From NCBI RefSeq assembly GCF_901709675.1, contig NC_051107.1, positions 5,458,001-5,522,000 on the forward strand: a DNA stretch of 64,000 bases, in the 5' to 3' direction. Below the pieces are notes generated by a model. That model had not been told where the DNA came from, made no database searches, and saw only the letters and a program-made list of their open reading frames with translations. This DNA comes from Syngnathus acus. Its lineage: Eukaryota > Chordata > Actinopteri > Syngnathiformes > Syngnathidae. Positions within the stretch are counted from its first letter, which is position 1, and every line of letters starts with the position of its first letter. Shown here one piece after another: positions 38,001-48,946 of the stretch. The position numbers were made by a program, and so were the translations under genes.

Positions 38001-40562
38001 AACATACACAAACACACTAGGGGTCCCTGAATACCAATTATGTGAATCTTACACCCCCTCCCGCCCCACTCCGAGCTTATCTAGCCTCCAGGGAGACCTC
38101 CCTCCCTCCCTCCCTCCCTCGTAAATACAGAACCCACCGAACCAGCGTGAAGCCCCGAGCCGGTCCCCGACCCGCACGGTCCGATTCAGCCCGGCCACCA
38201 TTTATGACTCATTGTACCTTTTAGCGCCCCTCCCCTCCCTTCCCTTTTGAATCGTATTAGTCTGCGAACATAGTTTAACTGAAAAAGACTGTCGACTTCA
38301 CTCAATTAGGCCTAATAGGATTAAAGGATGCCGGTATGGGCCGGGGAGTTTTCAAATGGCCGTGGAATTTTTTTTCTAGACACCTGCTCCGTCCGTGGCG
38401 GTAATCGCAACAAAACTGAGGATGCGAGAGGGCTTGGCCACGCCCACCCCAGAGTGATGGAATATCCGTCATTTTTATATCTTTCTTTATTATATATATT
38501 TTTTATATTTATTTTTATCATTTTATTTATTAATATTATTTACATTTGTCCATCTGGTGCATTTGCTTTAAGATCATATCACGCTATTTTATAAGAGCCC
38601 CCCCCCCGTTTGATATAATCTTTGTCCATTCCAAATCTTACATTCCATTCTTAATAAGCCATCAAACATAAAGGCATGTAACTTCGTTTCGCTAATGATG
38701 CTTGTTAGTTTATTCACTTTTATGATTTGCAATGCCTAAAAGCTCAATGCCAATCTTTATCCATGGTTGCCGTGGACGACAATCAATTTGATTTAATGAT
38801 CATCCTGCGTTCTTTGCATGCATTGGTGGCTAGTTCTTCCCAGGGGTGTCATACGGAGTCTCATGCCAACACCTCACAACAGTTTTCCTTCCCGGAGGTC
38901 TCTCCGTGTGTCTGGACACTGTGAAAAGCTATCTTGGTGGCCTCAGATCGCCCCCCCCCCCCCCCACACATTTCGCCCCCCCTTTCCAAGCACCACCACC
39001 TCAGCCTACAACGAGGGATTATGATATGTTTCATCCCAAAGTGGCTTGTGTTTTTCTTTTTTCTCTTTTGTGTCAGTGTGCAAGTAGCCGGGGAAGGGTC
39101 AACTGGGGCGCTGTGATGCGTGAGTCGAAAAAAAAAAAATGCTAACCAATTAGCGTTTGGGAAAAGATGAATCGCTAAAATGAATTTAAAAAAATGTCTT
39201 TTCCGGAGAGACGAAAGATTTTTCGTGAGCTTCCTAATTCTTTTGTTGCTTTATTTAGATGTTTCTTTTTATAGAGGTCGTTTGTCCCCGCAGTAACTCT
39301 GGTCAGCAGCACGGATGACTATTTAAAACGGAAGCTTGATTTCATTAGCTAACTCAATTGACAGTATGCAATGCATGCCAGATATTTGAGGGTTAGAACA
39401 GACGGGGAAGATTTGTTCCGAGTCCAATTTGATTTTGGACAACAATTTGATTGTAGGGCCTTTTTTTTTTGTGAACTACAGTAGCTTATTGCTATGGCTC
39501 AATTTTTTGTTGTTACGGTGAGTTGATCCAAACTAGTTCAACATGTCCAGTTACCAGGCCCGAACCAGACTCGGAGTACAGTACGTTCAAGGCACGCTTG
39601 AATTTGTTGAAAAACTTTGGTTTGTCCCACGGCACCTGATGACACGCCGACTTGCCACCGTGACCGCAGATCTTAACGCAACAAACTCGCACTTGTCCCA
39701 AGCGTAGCGGCCATGTTTACTTGTGATTTTTACACCTCAAAGTGACATCCAGCAGCTAGAAATCCTCTTTTAAAAATTGGCTCGAATCGCTAACCCATCG
39801 ATGCGTACATTTCAATATTTGCTGACTCATTGCATTTTCTGGAGATGAGAACATGTCCAATGAATTCTTCAAGGCTTTATTTCCATGTTCAAGCAGGACG
39901 TTTGCACCTGAGCATATTCTCACGAGTCCTGCCCATCCTCTCCTCCTCCTCCTCTTCCTGCTTGTTCCTTCAGATTCCTACAAACACATACTGGCCACAG
40001 CAACTTATGCACATGAAAGACCTCCTCCAGATGCTTTGAAGTCTATCAGTCACCCATCTAACGTCGGGATGTTTTCTCTTTCCTCCTCCTTTATAAATCT
40101 GATTCATGTCGCCCCGTCTGGATCTTCTATTCCCTTCTCGCCGTGGTCAGTCGGGGAGTCATTTGGCGCTTTTTCGCCAGCGCTTGCAGGATTCAGGCTC
40201 AATTTTGCATCAAAGCAAGGAAAATAGGGCGGATTTCTCCATTCTCATTCCCAATGGTAACAAACTAAGACGCGTGCCCCCTAGTGGTGATTATTGAAAT
40301 GACAACATAAAAGTGTCTTGAAAAGCTGTATTTTTAAAAGAAAAACGGCCATCATGGCGATTATTATTATTTTGCTTACCTTCCATGTGTTTTGGGCATT
40401 GTACAAAGCAGATGATTGCATGTTGCCGTTGTAGGGAGAGCGAGCCTGGAACCCGTAGCCATTGGTGCTAGGCCATGCGGTGTAGAACTGCAGCGCTCCA
40501 GAATTCCACAAAGTCTGTCGGGCATCTCGCCGACCAATCATGCACTGGCTTGATGGAAACAT
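26066..40562 (-). CDS. tfec: Transcription factor EC (MiT/TFE bHLH-leucine zipper), eight coding exons
   Basis: Coding exons in transcript order: 40562-40380, 30549-30298, 29854-29753, 28692-28572, 27440-27384, 27307-27232, 26750-26603 and 26503-26066. All have GT/AG borders and matching phases, giving 458 residues. Residues 62-145 resemble the MITF segment carrying the QQVKQYL motif, and 146-179 hold the acidic activation motif ([13 protein letters not shown]). Residues 228-312 are the basic helix-loop-helix and leucine zipper ([19 protein letters not shown], then WLQKEQQ). The C-terminus is [15 protein letters not shown]. The 57, 76 and 148-bp exons equal the MITF bHLH exon sizes. The Tyr in INYR and the GDEL end point to TFEC rather than MITF, TFEB or TFE3. 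The family binds E-box and M-box DNA as dimers in the nucleus. Zebrafish tfec acts in neural crest, iridophore and pigment-epithelium lineages (family knowledge). The first ATG lies 2 bases inside a good acceptor, so a noncoding upstream exon is likely. Confidence 0.93.
28018..28462. repeat. Minisatellite in tfec intron 4, about six degenerate units
   Basis: A module of the form CAATCAGGTTGATATATTTA, then GGAGAAATTGTGTAGAATAG, then a variable T-rich run, then AAACCAAYAGGATTT, recurs at about 28018, 28098, 28189, 28232, 28333 and 28428. Unit length varies between about 45 and 100 bases, mainly because the T-rich spacer differs and one copy is truncated. It lies between the exons ending at 28572 and starting at 27440. 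Confidence 0.85.
33061..33121 (-). mobile_element. hAT-like element fragment
   Basis: The minus strand reads TGTCAAACATAAGGCTCAGG, then GGCCCGATCTGGCCCCGCTG and ATCATTTTATGGGGCC. This matches the order of motifs in the copies at 18218-18334 and 43030-43125 but is more decayed. Confidence 0.6.
33788..33854. mobile_element. 67-bp MITE, AACTCATTCACTGCCA family
   Basis: TTTAACTCATTCACTGCCA (33788-33806) and TGGCACTGAATGAGTTAAA (33836-33854) are inverted with one mismatch. An inner TTGACG/CGTCAA pair extends the palindrome. This compact element is widespread in teleost genomes and codes for nothing. Confidence 0.8.
34333..34350. repeat. Homopolymer G tract
   Basis: Eighteen consecutive G preceded by a T run. 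It can form G-quadruplex structure and is prone to sequencing-length error. Confidence 0.8.
35300..35470 (-). mobile_element. Non-LTR retrotransposon reverse-transcriptase fragment
   Basis: The minus-strand frame contains [18 protein letters not shown], the same reverse-transcriptase block as the relic near 1 kb, with an upstream [16 protein letters not shown] that fits the segment before it in L2-type LINEs. A stop follows soon after. It lies inside the first tfec intron. Confidence 0.68.
35698..35716. repeat. CCG trinucleotide run
   Basis: About six tandem CCG units in the first tfec intron, with no exon around them. Confidence 0.8.
38097..38120. repeat. CCTC tetranucleotide microsatellite
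   Basis: About six CCTC units in the first tfec intron. Confidence 0.8.
40380..40562 (-). CDS. tfec: First coding exon of tfec (61 codons)
   Basis: The exon begins at an ATG just after a pyrimidine-rich acceptor (TTTTCAG|AG-ATG) and ends in AAG|GTAAGC. Its phase 0 end joins in frame to the phase 0 exon at 30549-30298. The peptide is rich in aromatic residues, Asn, Ser and Gly ([20 protein letters not shown] at its start) and I recognise no domain in it. It is separated by 9.8 kb from the next exon. The link to tfec is inferred from phase, strand, splice strength and the absence of any other minus-strand gene nearby. It could be one of several alternative first exons, as MITF-family genes commonly use multiple promoters. 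Confidence 0.7.
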
Positions 40563-43029
40563 CTCTGAAAACGGACATGAAATGTGACACAGTCACTTGA
40601 TTGTCTTTGAATTCTTCATCTGATGCGAGTTACCGGGACTCGTCAGCGGTTGGGTTTTGCCAGTAACCTAATTTGCATGCACGGGTTTGAAGATATCAAT
40701 GGGATAAAAACAATAACCAGCAGCATGCATCCAATCAAAACGGAATCGGATTTAATTGGAAAAAAATGTATTCAAGTCAGAAATTCTATTTTGACCAATC
40801 TGTAGCCTTCATTCTGTGGACGACATTGTGAGGACAACGCTGGCGAGACTGTGAGAACCTGTGGGGTCATTCTGCAACCTCGCCGCATTCCCGTCACGGT
40901 GTTCACGTCGGAACAACGGCGGCGTTTGTACGGGGGAGGTTGAAGCGCCGTCTTTGTCTCGGGCTTTGTGAGCCTCTCTGTTCGCCCGTGAGCAAGGCAT
41001 CGTTACAACAACCGCCCCAGCCTGAGGTGTTCCTTCCTTCCTCCGTCTTGTTTCGTTAGTTAGCGTAACCTGCTGAATGGTTTTACGACACGAGGACAAT
41101 GGCGCTGCGTTGTCCTTAACTTGTGATGTCGTAATGATCTGTTTTTTTATCCAACTGTGAAACTGAAGGTATGCTGATCAGGTAGCAAGGTGCCAACAGC
41201 TCAGGTCGAAACTTCCCGTGACGCAAAACAGACGTCCATCAACCACGTCGGCCATTTTGTTTTTACAGTCTGATATCATTTTACTTATACTGGTTTAGCT
41301 AGCACAGTGAGGGCAAGATGGAGTCACATAAAATCGGTTTCTGGCAAAACAACAAACCGCTTGTTTTCGTGTGGACTTTGGTCCAGCCAGTCAATCAGAT
41401 CCATTTTGGGACTTGAAAGAGATGTCCCAGGAAGAGGCTGCAGACCGTGGATGAGCATTCACTTTCACTTTGCGTCGGTCAAGAGTGCGCGCCACCGCTG
41501 AGAGGAGGTTAGCGCACCCCGGCTTTGAAGTGGTGCCTCCGAGCAGACAATGTTGACATTCTTCCCGCACATCGCTTTGCTCCTGAACGCCCCGTCAATA
41601 CACTCCTGTCTCTTCCGCTGTCAAGCCAAACCAAAGCTATGAATGCTAATTTTATTTAGACACGTTGTTGTTAGTCCCCCTCTATTAATGAAAGGACATA
41701 ATAACAAAAGTAGTGGTAGTAGTAGTAATAATTAGACATAAATTATGGAAATTATAAATATTTATTCATGTATTTATTTATTTTATTTATTTATTTATTG
41801 GAAACCCGCCAATGAAGCACTGCAAGCAATGCCCAGATTGGCCGCTAGGTGTCGCAACATCCAACCATCACATACAGTCTCTCAAGTGTAACGTGAATAG
41901 TTCCCCATATGACTTGGCAAATTAGCTGTGACTCAGACATGAGTGACCAGATTGCAAAACAGTGTGTGTGTGTGCCCCGTGCAAATATAATAGCGTGCAA
42001 CAAGTCACACGTGCACACACGACGATGGCGTGCAAATATTTGGCGACTCTTGTGTGCCTGTTTAGCTTCGCTTCACCTTTAAAGGCATTTCAATCACTTG
42101 CAGGCACCTACACAATTGAGATAAATAATTTTGCCGACTCATCCTGATCTTTTTTTGTGTGCGTGTGTCCAGTCTGCCTATAGATCCCACATGTCCCCGT
42201 TGGAGAAGTTCACCCGCCAAAATGTCAATAATATCAGCTGACTAAATATGAGGAAGTGGCACATGAGGAACTTATGCCGGAGAAAGATTTTCCTGCTGTG
42301 TCATCCTGACCTTCCACTCCTGGATGACAAGCCAACACAAACTGTGTTGATATTGGTATGATATTTTGATTATGGGAGAAATAACCAGCAACTAACCCGT
42401 GAAATGGGATGTACAGATAGAAGTCAAAATCATGGTCAATCATGTCCAAATGTAATAATAATCATAATCATAATAATAAAAGGAGCCTATTGTAGGCAAG
42501 TAGTAATTTGTAATAATTTTAAACTCTGCATACACATAAGGGAATTCAGTTGAGTTTGTAAATAAATAAATACATGAATAAATCAAAATAATGCAATAAA
42601 TAAATCATGCAATAAGAAAAAAAAATAGATCACCTGTAATTTTGCAGGGTTCTTAACTCTTTGGTGACGAGCTTCTGTTTACGTTTGGCGATTGATTCCT
42701 CGAAGTATGGCCAAGTGAAAGGGGCATGGAGATTTAAAGCGTTGTGAGTTTCCTCTTTTTTGACGGGCACCGTTTTGGAGCTGGGTGCAAAATTGAGACC
42801 GGCGATTGCGTCAACTGACCCATATACCAGGCTTTCTTTTATTCTGGCAAATCGCCTTTCTAAGATACGCTACATAGATGACTTGCTATCAAAAGTCTAC
42901 ACACCCCTTTTCAATCCCCCATTATAATTACTCTGTTGTCAAAACTCAAATGCAATGCGATGCTACTTAAAAGCCTTAAAGTGCTACCTTGACTTTCATA
43001 TTTGTGTTTTTTGCCGACACTTTAGCACA

Positions 43030-43325
43030 CAGGTGTCTAACTCAAGGCCCGGGGGCCAGATAGGGCCCGCCACATCATTTTATGTGGCCCGCCAAGACAA
43101 ATTGTGCATCAAATTGGTGTGTCATTACTAGAATTGCAAATTGTCTTCACTTTTAATAATATCTTAAAATATTTGACCAGTTTTGACTCGTCTGATTTGA
43201 AAACAAGTTATTTTTCAGTTTGTTTTATAATATGAGGTGCTCATACATTTATTTGGACTGACAGTCATAACGGCCCTCCGAAAGAAGCTATGACTACAAT
43301 GCGGCCCGTGAAAAAAATGAGTTTG
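43030..43325 (+). mobile_element. hAT-like non-autonomous element, about 296 bp
   Basis: It begins CAGGTGTCTAACTCAAGGCC with CGGGGGCCAGATAGGGCC and ATCATTTTATGTGGCCCGCC. It ends in GCGGCCCGTGAAAAAAATGA followed by GTTTG, the inverse of the usual CAAACTCATTTTTTTCACGG terminus. No transposase frame is inside. It is the most complete of three copies in the window. Confidence 0.72.
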
Positions 43326-43940
43326 TGCTCAAATTTAGCACTAAAGTTTAGCACAAAAGGGCGCCGCCATCTGCATAATGATCGCCGTGATGTTTGTTCA
43401 CACCAGTTAAGGTTGATGAGGGCACAAAACGGAGGAGGCCGGATGGACACTCGTGAAAGTAGCAACAAACGACGCTGCCGTGTGGCAACATGCAAATTCA
43501 AAAGCACTCCAACAGTTGTTTTTGTCCGGGTGACGTCCGAGAGAGCTCAATCAAGACCGAAATGGATGTGAAGGGCCTGAAAGAGGTTGCCTTGCTCAAA
43601 TAAAAGCAATATTTTAGGGGGGGGGGGAAACCACTCAGCGACTACAAAATTAGATGCCGACTGTCTTGAGAGGACACACTAGACTAACAATGCTCAGAGA
43701 TTCTGTGAAGAATTGATTTAAATGAGTTGTTTAAGTTATACTAGTTCGGCAGAATTTCTCTAATATTGTTTTTATTTTGTTAGTTTTTATTGTGATTACA
43801 TTTGCAAAGGGAAATTGAAATTTAGATTCCAGCCTGATCTTCAGCTCTGCACGCAAACGTGCTTAATGAAATTTCCTGCGTTGTACAGCAAATGAAATTC
43901 AAATTAGAAAAAACTAAAATGGCTAATTAAATGAATATGA

Positions 43941-43963
43941 TTTTTTTTTTTTTTTTTTTTTTT
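43941..43963. repeat. Homopolymer T tract
   Basis: About 23 consecutive T, with no element attached that I can recognise. Confidence 0.8.
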
Positions 43964-45308
43964 GATCATGTAGTCAGTCAAATTTGACTCATAATGGGAA
44001 TTCCCATCCAATAAAATCCATGGTGCTATATCAAAAATCTGTCGAAATCCTGCTGAAAACAAAAGTCCCTTTGTGGAAATCAAAAAGCTTTCGCACATCT
44101 TTCACTGTGCTTTGGCGACCCCTTGTGTCTGTCAAATTACACTTTGTGTCATTAAAGTTTCTTGTTGGAAAGGTGAGCTGACTTCTGTTCAAACTCTTCT
44201 GGAAAGCCACTTGGTTCTTCAAATAGGTGGTTCTTTTCTTCTAATGGATGCTTGGCCTGCACAAAACAGTGTCAGTGGCGTCTTGGGCTTTTGATGAAGG
44301 CAGCATGTGGCCACGTTTGATTCCAGTGGCCACTTTGACAGTTTGGAGGCTGTCTGAAGTGAGATCAGAGACGCAAGAGGGCCCGGAGAAGCAGACGTCC
44401 AGCCGGGGGAGAAGATCAGAGCGGACATTGTGAGGTACACAGCGTTACTGGCTCCTGCAACTTTTCCCTTTGTATATATATATTTTTTTGTCAAATATAT
44501 ATTTAGTAGCACCTTTCTCTGCAGCTCTCATGGTTCAAATAAAGAACTGTGAGGGTTTTATCTGATTTTAACCAAAGAGCCCTGGCAAGTCACTATTATT
44601 TTTTAAATTTATAACCATTGGCAAGATTCAACATGCATGAAATTTTCTGAGCTCAAGGAACTTTGTTGCCATTTCAAATGACGTTTTGGCTCCAGATAGG
44701 CAAGATCACGCCACAACGCAGGATGACTTCAAGTAATACAAGAAATGACTTGTTTTATTTATGCATACCAACAAAGAACAATAAGCTCGAAACCAGAGTT
44801 GTCAAACTCGTTTCCACTACGGGAAGTAAAAAATGACCGTTTTCTGAACCAAACCAAACTACTTGTTTAATTAATAATAACTTGTTTAGTTTATAATTAA
44901 TAATAAATAATATATTTCATTCCACTATTACCATTAAAGACCCCCAACGCAATGCTGGTGTACTGTCTCCCTCCTGTGGCAGACGTTGGAACAACAGGTC
45001 ATTTTTTTTACAGCCGTGATAAATCGCAGTATCATCTAGTTAACGCCATTCGCGTAAATTATTATAATTATTGATTATATAACAGTCCAAATATGTGACT
45101 AATATTTACGCGTGTTGTATTTTATGCGTGAAACCACTGAATCACTGCACTGTTTGATTTCACGCCTGGGGCAACCTGCAAGGCATGACTAATCAATCGA
45201 CGATGCCTGCCTGCTCTGTCACACATAAATAAACTAACGCGCACGTCACACGCGCACACCTCGCCTCCACTTGTTGCCGAACTGAGTATCACTCGTCTTT
45301 CGGAAGCA

Positions 45309-47729
45309 ATGGCAACGACCGTGAAGCTTTCCACCGGTGCGCTTATGCCCATCGTCGGGCTGGGGACATGGAAGGTGAGTGATTCGTTATCTCCATTTTC
45401 TTGGATCTCGTGCAAAGTTACGAGTTGCTTTCTTTGGGTGTAACTACTTCAAAATGGCTAACAGGCGTGGCAATCTAAACTTAAATTTAGACTGCAGAGC
45501 GTTGCGTAACAGATGGGAAATAAACTCACCGAGTGATATTAAATTGCGTGAAAAAAATGAACAATCGGACTTGAAGCTAACGGTAGCTAATGCTAACAGC
45601 CATTCAGTCTTGGTGGCGGATGATTGAATTTATGTTGTCATTCAATTTAACGGTGTAGGCTGATTCTTTTGGGTTTGCACTTATATGCACGCTTATAAGA
45701 GTTTATTTTCATGCATTCATAACATTTCAAAGCTTTTTCTGTCTCAAGGAGCCTTAAGGTAAATCTTTAACATGTATGGTATTTTTTTGTGTCACGAGGT
45801 TAAAACTATGATCTACATATTGTTAACTTTTATTTTTTAGCAATGAATATTCACTCAATCGTTCTCTTCTAGTCTGAACCTGGTCAAGTGACTGCAGCAG
45901 TGAAAGCAGCCATATCAGCGGGCTACCGGCACATCGATGGGGCTGCCATTTATCGGAACGAGGCGGAGGTGGGCGATGGAATCCAGGCCATGATCAAGGA
46001 CGGTGCAGTCAAGCGAGAGGACCTTTTCATTGTTAGCAAGGTAAGAAAGCCATCAGATGGAGTTTCAGATCGAGCAGGATGCTTCTTAATGTTCCTCGCT
46101 TCATTTTTTGCCCCGTAGCTGTGGTGCACCAACCATGAAAAGTCCATGGTCAGGCAAGCTTGTGAGAAGACCCTGAGCGATCTCAAACTGGCCTACCTCG
46201 ACCTCTATCTGGTGCACTGGCCAATGGGATTCAAGGTAAATGCTGCAAGTCTCATCCGCTATTGTCCCAGTTTTTAAAGTCATCTCTTTGGACTCGTGTA
46301 GCCCGGCGATGAGATGTTTCCGTTGGACAGCAACGACGAAATCATTCCCGATGATACCGACTACCTGCAGACATGGGAGGTGAGTTAAAAGCTTGCCATA
46401 GTCATAAAATACTACTTTGTGACAGGATTTGGATCACAATGCGGGAGCATCCGGTATAGACCCTTGTGGAACTCCTCAGAGCACACAAATAGAGGAGAAA
46501 ACATTTTGTGTTTCAGGGAATGGAGGAGCTGGTCGATGCCGGTCTGGTCAAAGCCATCGGGGTCTCCAATTTCAACCGGGATCAGATTGAGCGTCTTCTC
46601 AACAAGCCGGGCCTCAAGTACAAGCCGGCCAATAATCAGGTACACCAACTCAATATGGACCCATTTCTTGTCTAGAAATACAAAAGACATTCCGAAAAAA
46701 ATGCTGCTGTCTGTAATGCTCTTTCCCTCCCAACAAGAAAAAATAAATGATTTTGTAATTCCCATGAGTTTAATGCCGTTTCCCCCCCTTAGGCTAAGCT
46801 AATGCGCTTAGTCTGTTGTTTCCCCCGTCTGCTTTAGATGGATCCTGCCTCGTATTAAATTAAGCCACCATTTTCTTCTCTGGCCTGCAGCCGTTGTACA
46901 AAAACAGACCTGAAAATGTTGATGGCAATTGTGCCCGCCGTTGTACTTTTGTGCCTTGAAGGTGGAGTGCCACCCATTCCTGAGCCAGGAAAAGCTGATC
47001 AACTACTGCCACTCAAAGGGCATCACCGTGACAGCCTACAGTCCACTCGGCTCCCCGGCCAGACCCTGGTAGGTCCTCAAAGGGGGATCGGAAAGTTTCT
47101 TTTCAGAATGTGACTGTACGCCGGCCGCACTTTTGCAGGGCCAAACCCGACGAACCTTCGCTTTTGGAGGATCCTAATGTCACGGCCATAGCCAAAAAGC
47201 ACAACAAAACATCTGCTCAGGTACAGCGGCACCATCTGTTTTGAATGATGATAAAATATTAACTAGGGCTGAAGAATGAATTGAATTAAAAATCATAATT
47301 AGAGGGGGGGGGCAAATAGATGGTTTCTGTGGTTCAGCCCAAGTCTTGATGTCGGAATCTCAACTCAGGTCCTGATCCGCTTCCACGTCCAGAGGAATGT
47401 GGTGGTGATTCCCAAATCGGTCACACCTCACCGCATCCAAGAGAATTTCAAGGTAAGGAGCGAGAAAGACACACAAATGACCTCTTTGCCTTGCACGCCC
47501 GGCCGAGCGCCTTGTTGATTTTTCACCCTTTGCAGGTGTTTGACTTCCAACTCAGCGATGAGGACATGAAGACCATTTCAGGATTCAATCGGAATTGGCG
47601 AGTCTGTCCGATGCGGTGGTGAGTGTATGGACGAAATGTTCAGAATTTGTTGTATGGCTTATTAATTTACTTATCTTGGCCTCCAGGAGCATCAAGCACA
47701 AGGACTACCCCTTCCACGCTGAGTTCTGA
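45309..47729 (+). CDS. akr1b1: Aldo-keto reductase family 1 member B1 (aldose reductase), ten coding exons
   Basis: Exons: 45309-45374, 45873-46040, 46119-46235, 46302-46379, 46517-46639, 46962-47068, 47139-47220, 47369-47452, 47536-47618 and 47687-47729. They join in frame to 316 residues, the usual AKR1B length. The enzyme is a cytosolic NADPH-dependent reductase of aldehydes, including glucose to sorbitol (family knowledge). The catalytic tetrad is visible as Asp44, Tyr49, Lys78 and His111 (human numbering minus one, 43/48/77/110). GLGTWK at 17-22, the NNQVECHP segment and [10 protein letters not shown] for cofactor binding are intact. The C-terminus is KDYPFHAEF, close to human KDYPFHEEF. 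The specificity loop before it differs from human: Pro, Met, Arg and Trp follow the conserved Cys298 equivalent. Its 3' end faces dnajb9. Confidence 0.95.
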
Positions 47730-48018
47730 TGTGGGAAAATGGCAAGCACTGGTCTGAATTTTGGCACAGTTAGAAAAATGTAGTTGTGTTTGTCGTAGTC
47801 GCTTCGCGTTGGCAAGTTTGAAATGTATCACTATGTAGCAATTCACAATACATGTCCATTTGAACACTTCCCCTTATTTGTCAGTCATATGTGCCACTTG
47901 TGACTGTTGGCGTTACTGAGTCATGTGTGTTACTTGTGATGGCGTTGCCTCATTTGTTTTCACTTTGTCCCGCGTGTGCCAAATTAGCACGAGGGATTAC
48001 TCCAATATTGTATGTTAC

Positions 48019-48024
48019 AATAAA
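48019..48024 (+). terminator. akr1b1: Polyadenylation signal of akr1b1
   Basis: AATAAA lies 290 bases after the stop codon on the plus strand. A second plus-strand AATAAA at 48391-48396 could serve a longer 3' UTR that would overlap the dnajb9 transcript end. Confidence 0.55.
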
Positions 48025-48416
48025 ATAGTGCCAGCCAATGCAGCGCATTCTCATAAGCAGGCTTTGGTGATATGCCAACTGAGCTAAATTATTTTTATTT
48101 TAAGTTGATTCTGCAGTAAAACCAACATAGCTGTGGTAATTGTGAGTTTTGGCGCCGCTTAGTGGTTACTGGCGTCATGACACTAAGAGCCTTTTTTATT
48201 CCCCCCTGTATGCAACATAGTTAAATTTCTCACGAGAAACTTCAGTTGTCGACTGCACTTCTCAAAGTGACCACAAGACGGCGACAGTGTAACGCCTCAG
48301 AAAGCTGCAATGTTCTGCCGTCACCCTTCTCCATCCTAAATTCCACAAACGTCATAGCATAGTTTTAAAAATAATCACGCACAGATAAATAATAAAGAGC
48401 CACATCCTGTTGCAAC

Positions 48417-48422
48417 TTTATT
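48417..48422 (-). terminator. dnajb9: Polyadenylation signal of dnajb9
   Basis: Minus-strand AATAAA about 525 bases past the dnajb9 stop. The dnajb9 and akr1b1 transcripts therefore converge, with their likely ends about 390 bases apart. Confidence 0.5.
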
Positions 48423-48946
48423 CCATTTTCAAACATCTTCCAATACACACACTCTCTCACACACTCTCTCACACACACACACTCAAAGTGCAGACATTAT
48501 TGAGACAGCACTGTCTGTGCATAATAGGCAAAGGCATGAAGAGCAAAACGCGCTGAATATTGCACATGATCAGCTTGAGGTTTTTGAGTTTTTAAACATG
48601 AAAATATTGGAAAATATCTCCAGCAAAATATTGCATAAGTGCTTGTTTTTTTGTTTGTTTTTTCCTCCTCTCGTCATTCAAATGTGTCTTTTTCAGTCCT
48701 GGCTTGTTCAAATACAAAGAGCCCAGTGCAGCTTGTTGAAGCAAAGATTGCACGAGCTTCTGTCGATTCCTGAGCAAGTAAACAAGCTGACCTAATTGGA
48801 AGTGATTGAAATCCCACTTTGTTCCTTGAATACAAATCTCATACTGAAAGTCACCAAAAATCTTGTGATAAATTGGCGTTAAATTGCCACACTAAACCCA
48901 CCACCTGTTAGTGTTTTTTTTTTTTTTTTGTAGCCCACTCCCCCTT

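Larger units (their letters stand above)
30550..40379 (-). other. First coding intron of tfec (9.8 kb), no gene seen
   Basis: No open frame in either strand has codon content or a family match. The stretch holds a hAT-like fragment (33061-33121), a MITE (33788-33854), a poly-T tract (about 33711-33731), a G run (34333-34350), a LINE reverse-transcriptase remnant on the minus strand (35300-35470), a CCG triplet run (35698-35716) and a CCCT run (38097-38120). Intronic enhancers or alternative first exons of tfec could be here, but sequence alone does not show them. Confidence 0.6.
40563..45308. other. Intergenic region between tfec and akr1b1
   Basis: The two genes diverge here, so it should hold both promoters. 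The akr1b1 side has a TATA-like ATAAATAA near 45225. Repeats include an ATTTATTTATTT run (about 41757-41800), a CTATCAAAAGTCTACACACC motif near 42888 typical of fish DNA-transposon ends, the hAT copy at 43030-43325, a second decayed hAT-like start at about 44800, and a poly-T tract. No coding exon is supported. Confidence 0.5.
47730..48946. other. Convergent 3' UTRs of akr1b1 and dnajb9
   Basis: The akr1b1 3' UTR runs to about 48040 and the dnajb9 3' UTR from 48946 down to about 48400. CA and CT simple repeats lie at 48446-48483. No further gene is seen. Confidence 0.55.

Noticed and set aside
43290-43571. Plus-strand 93-codon frame near 43.3 kb
   Set aside because: It begins inside the hAT-like element end and runs into unique sequence without splice signals or family match.
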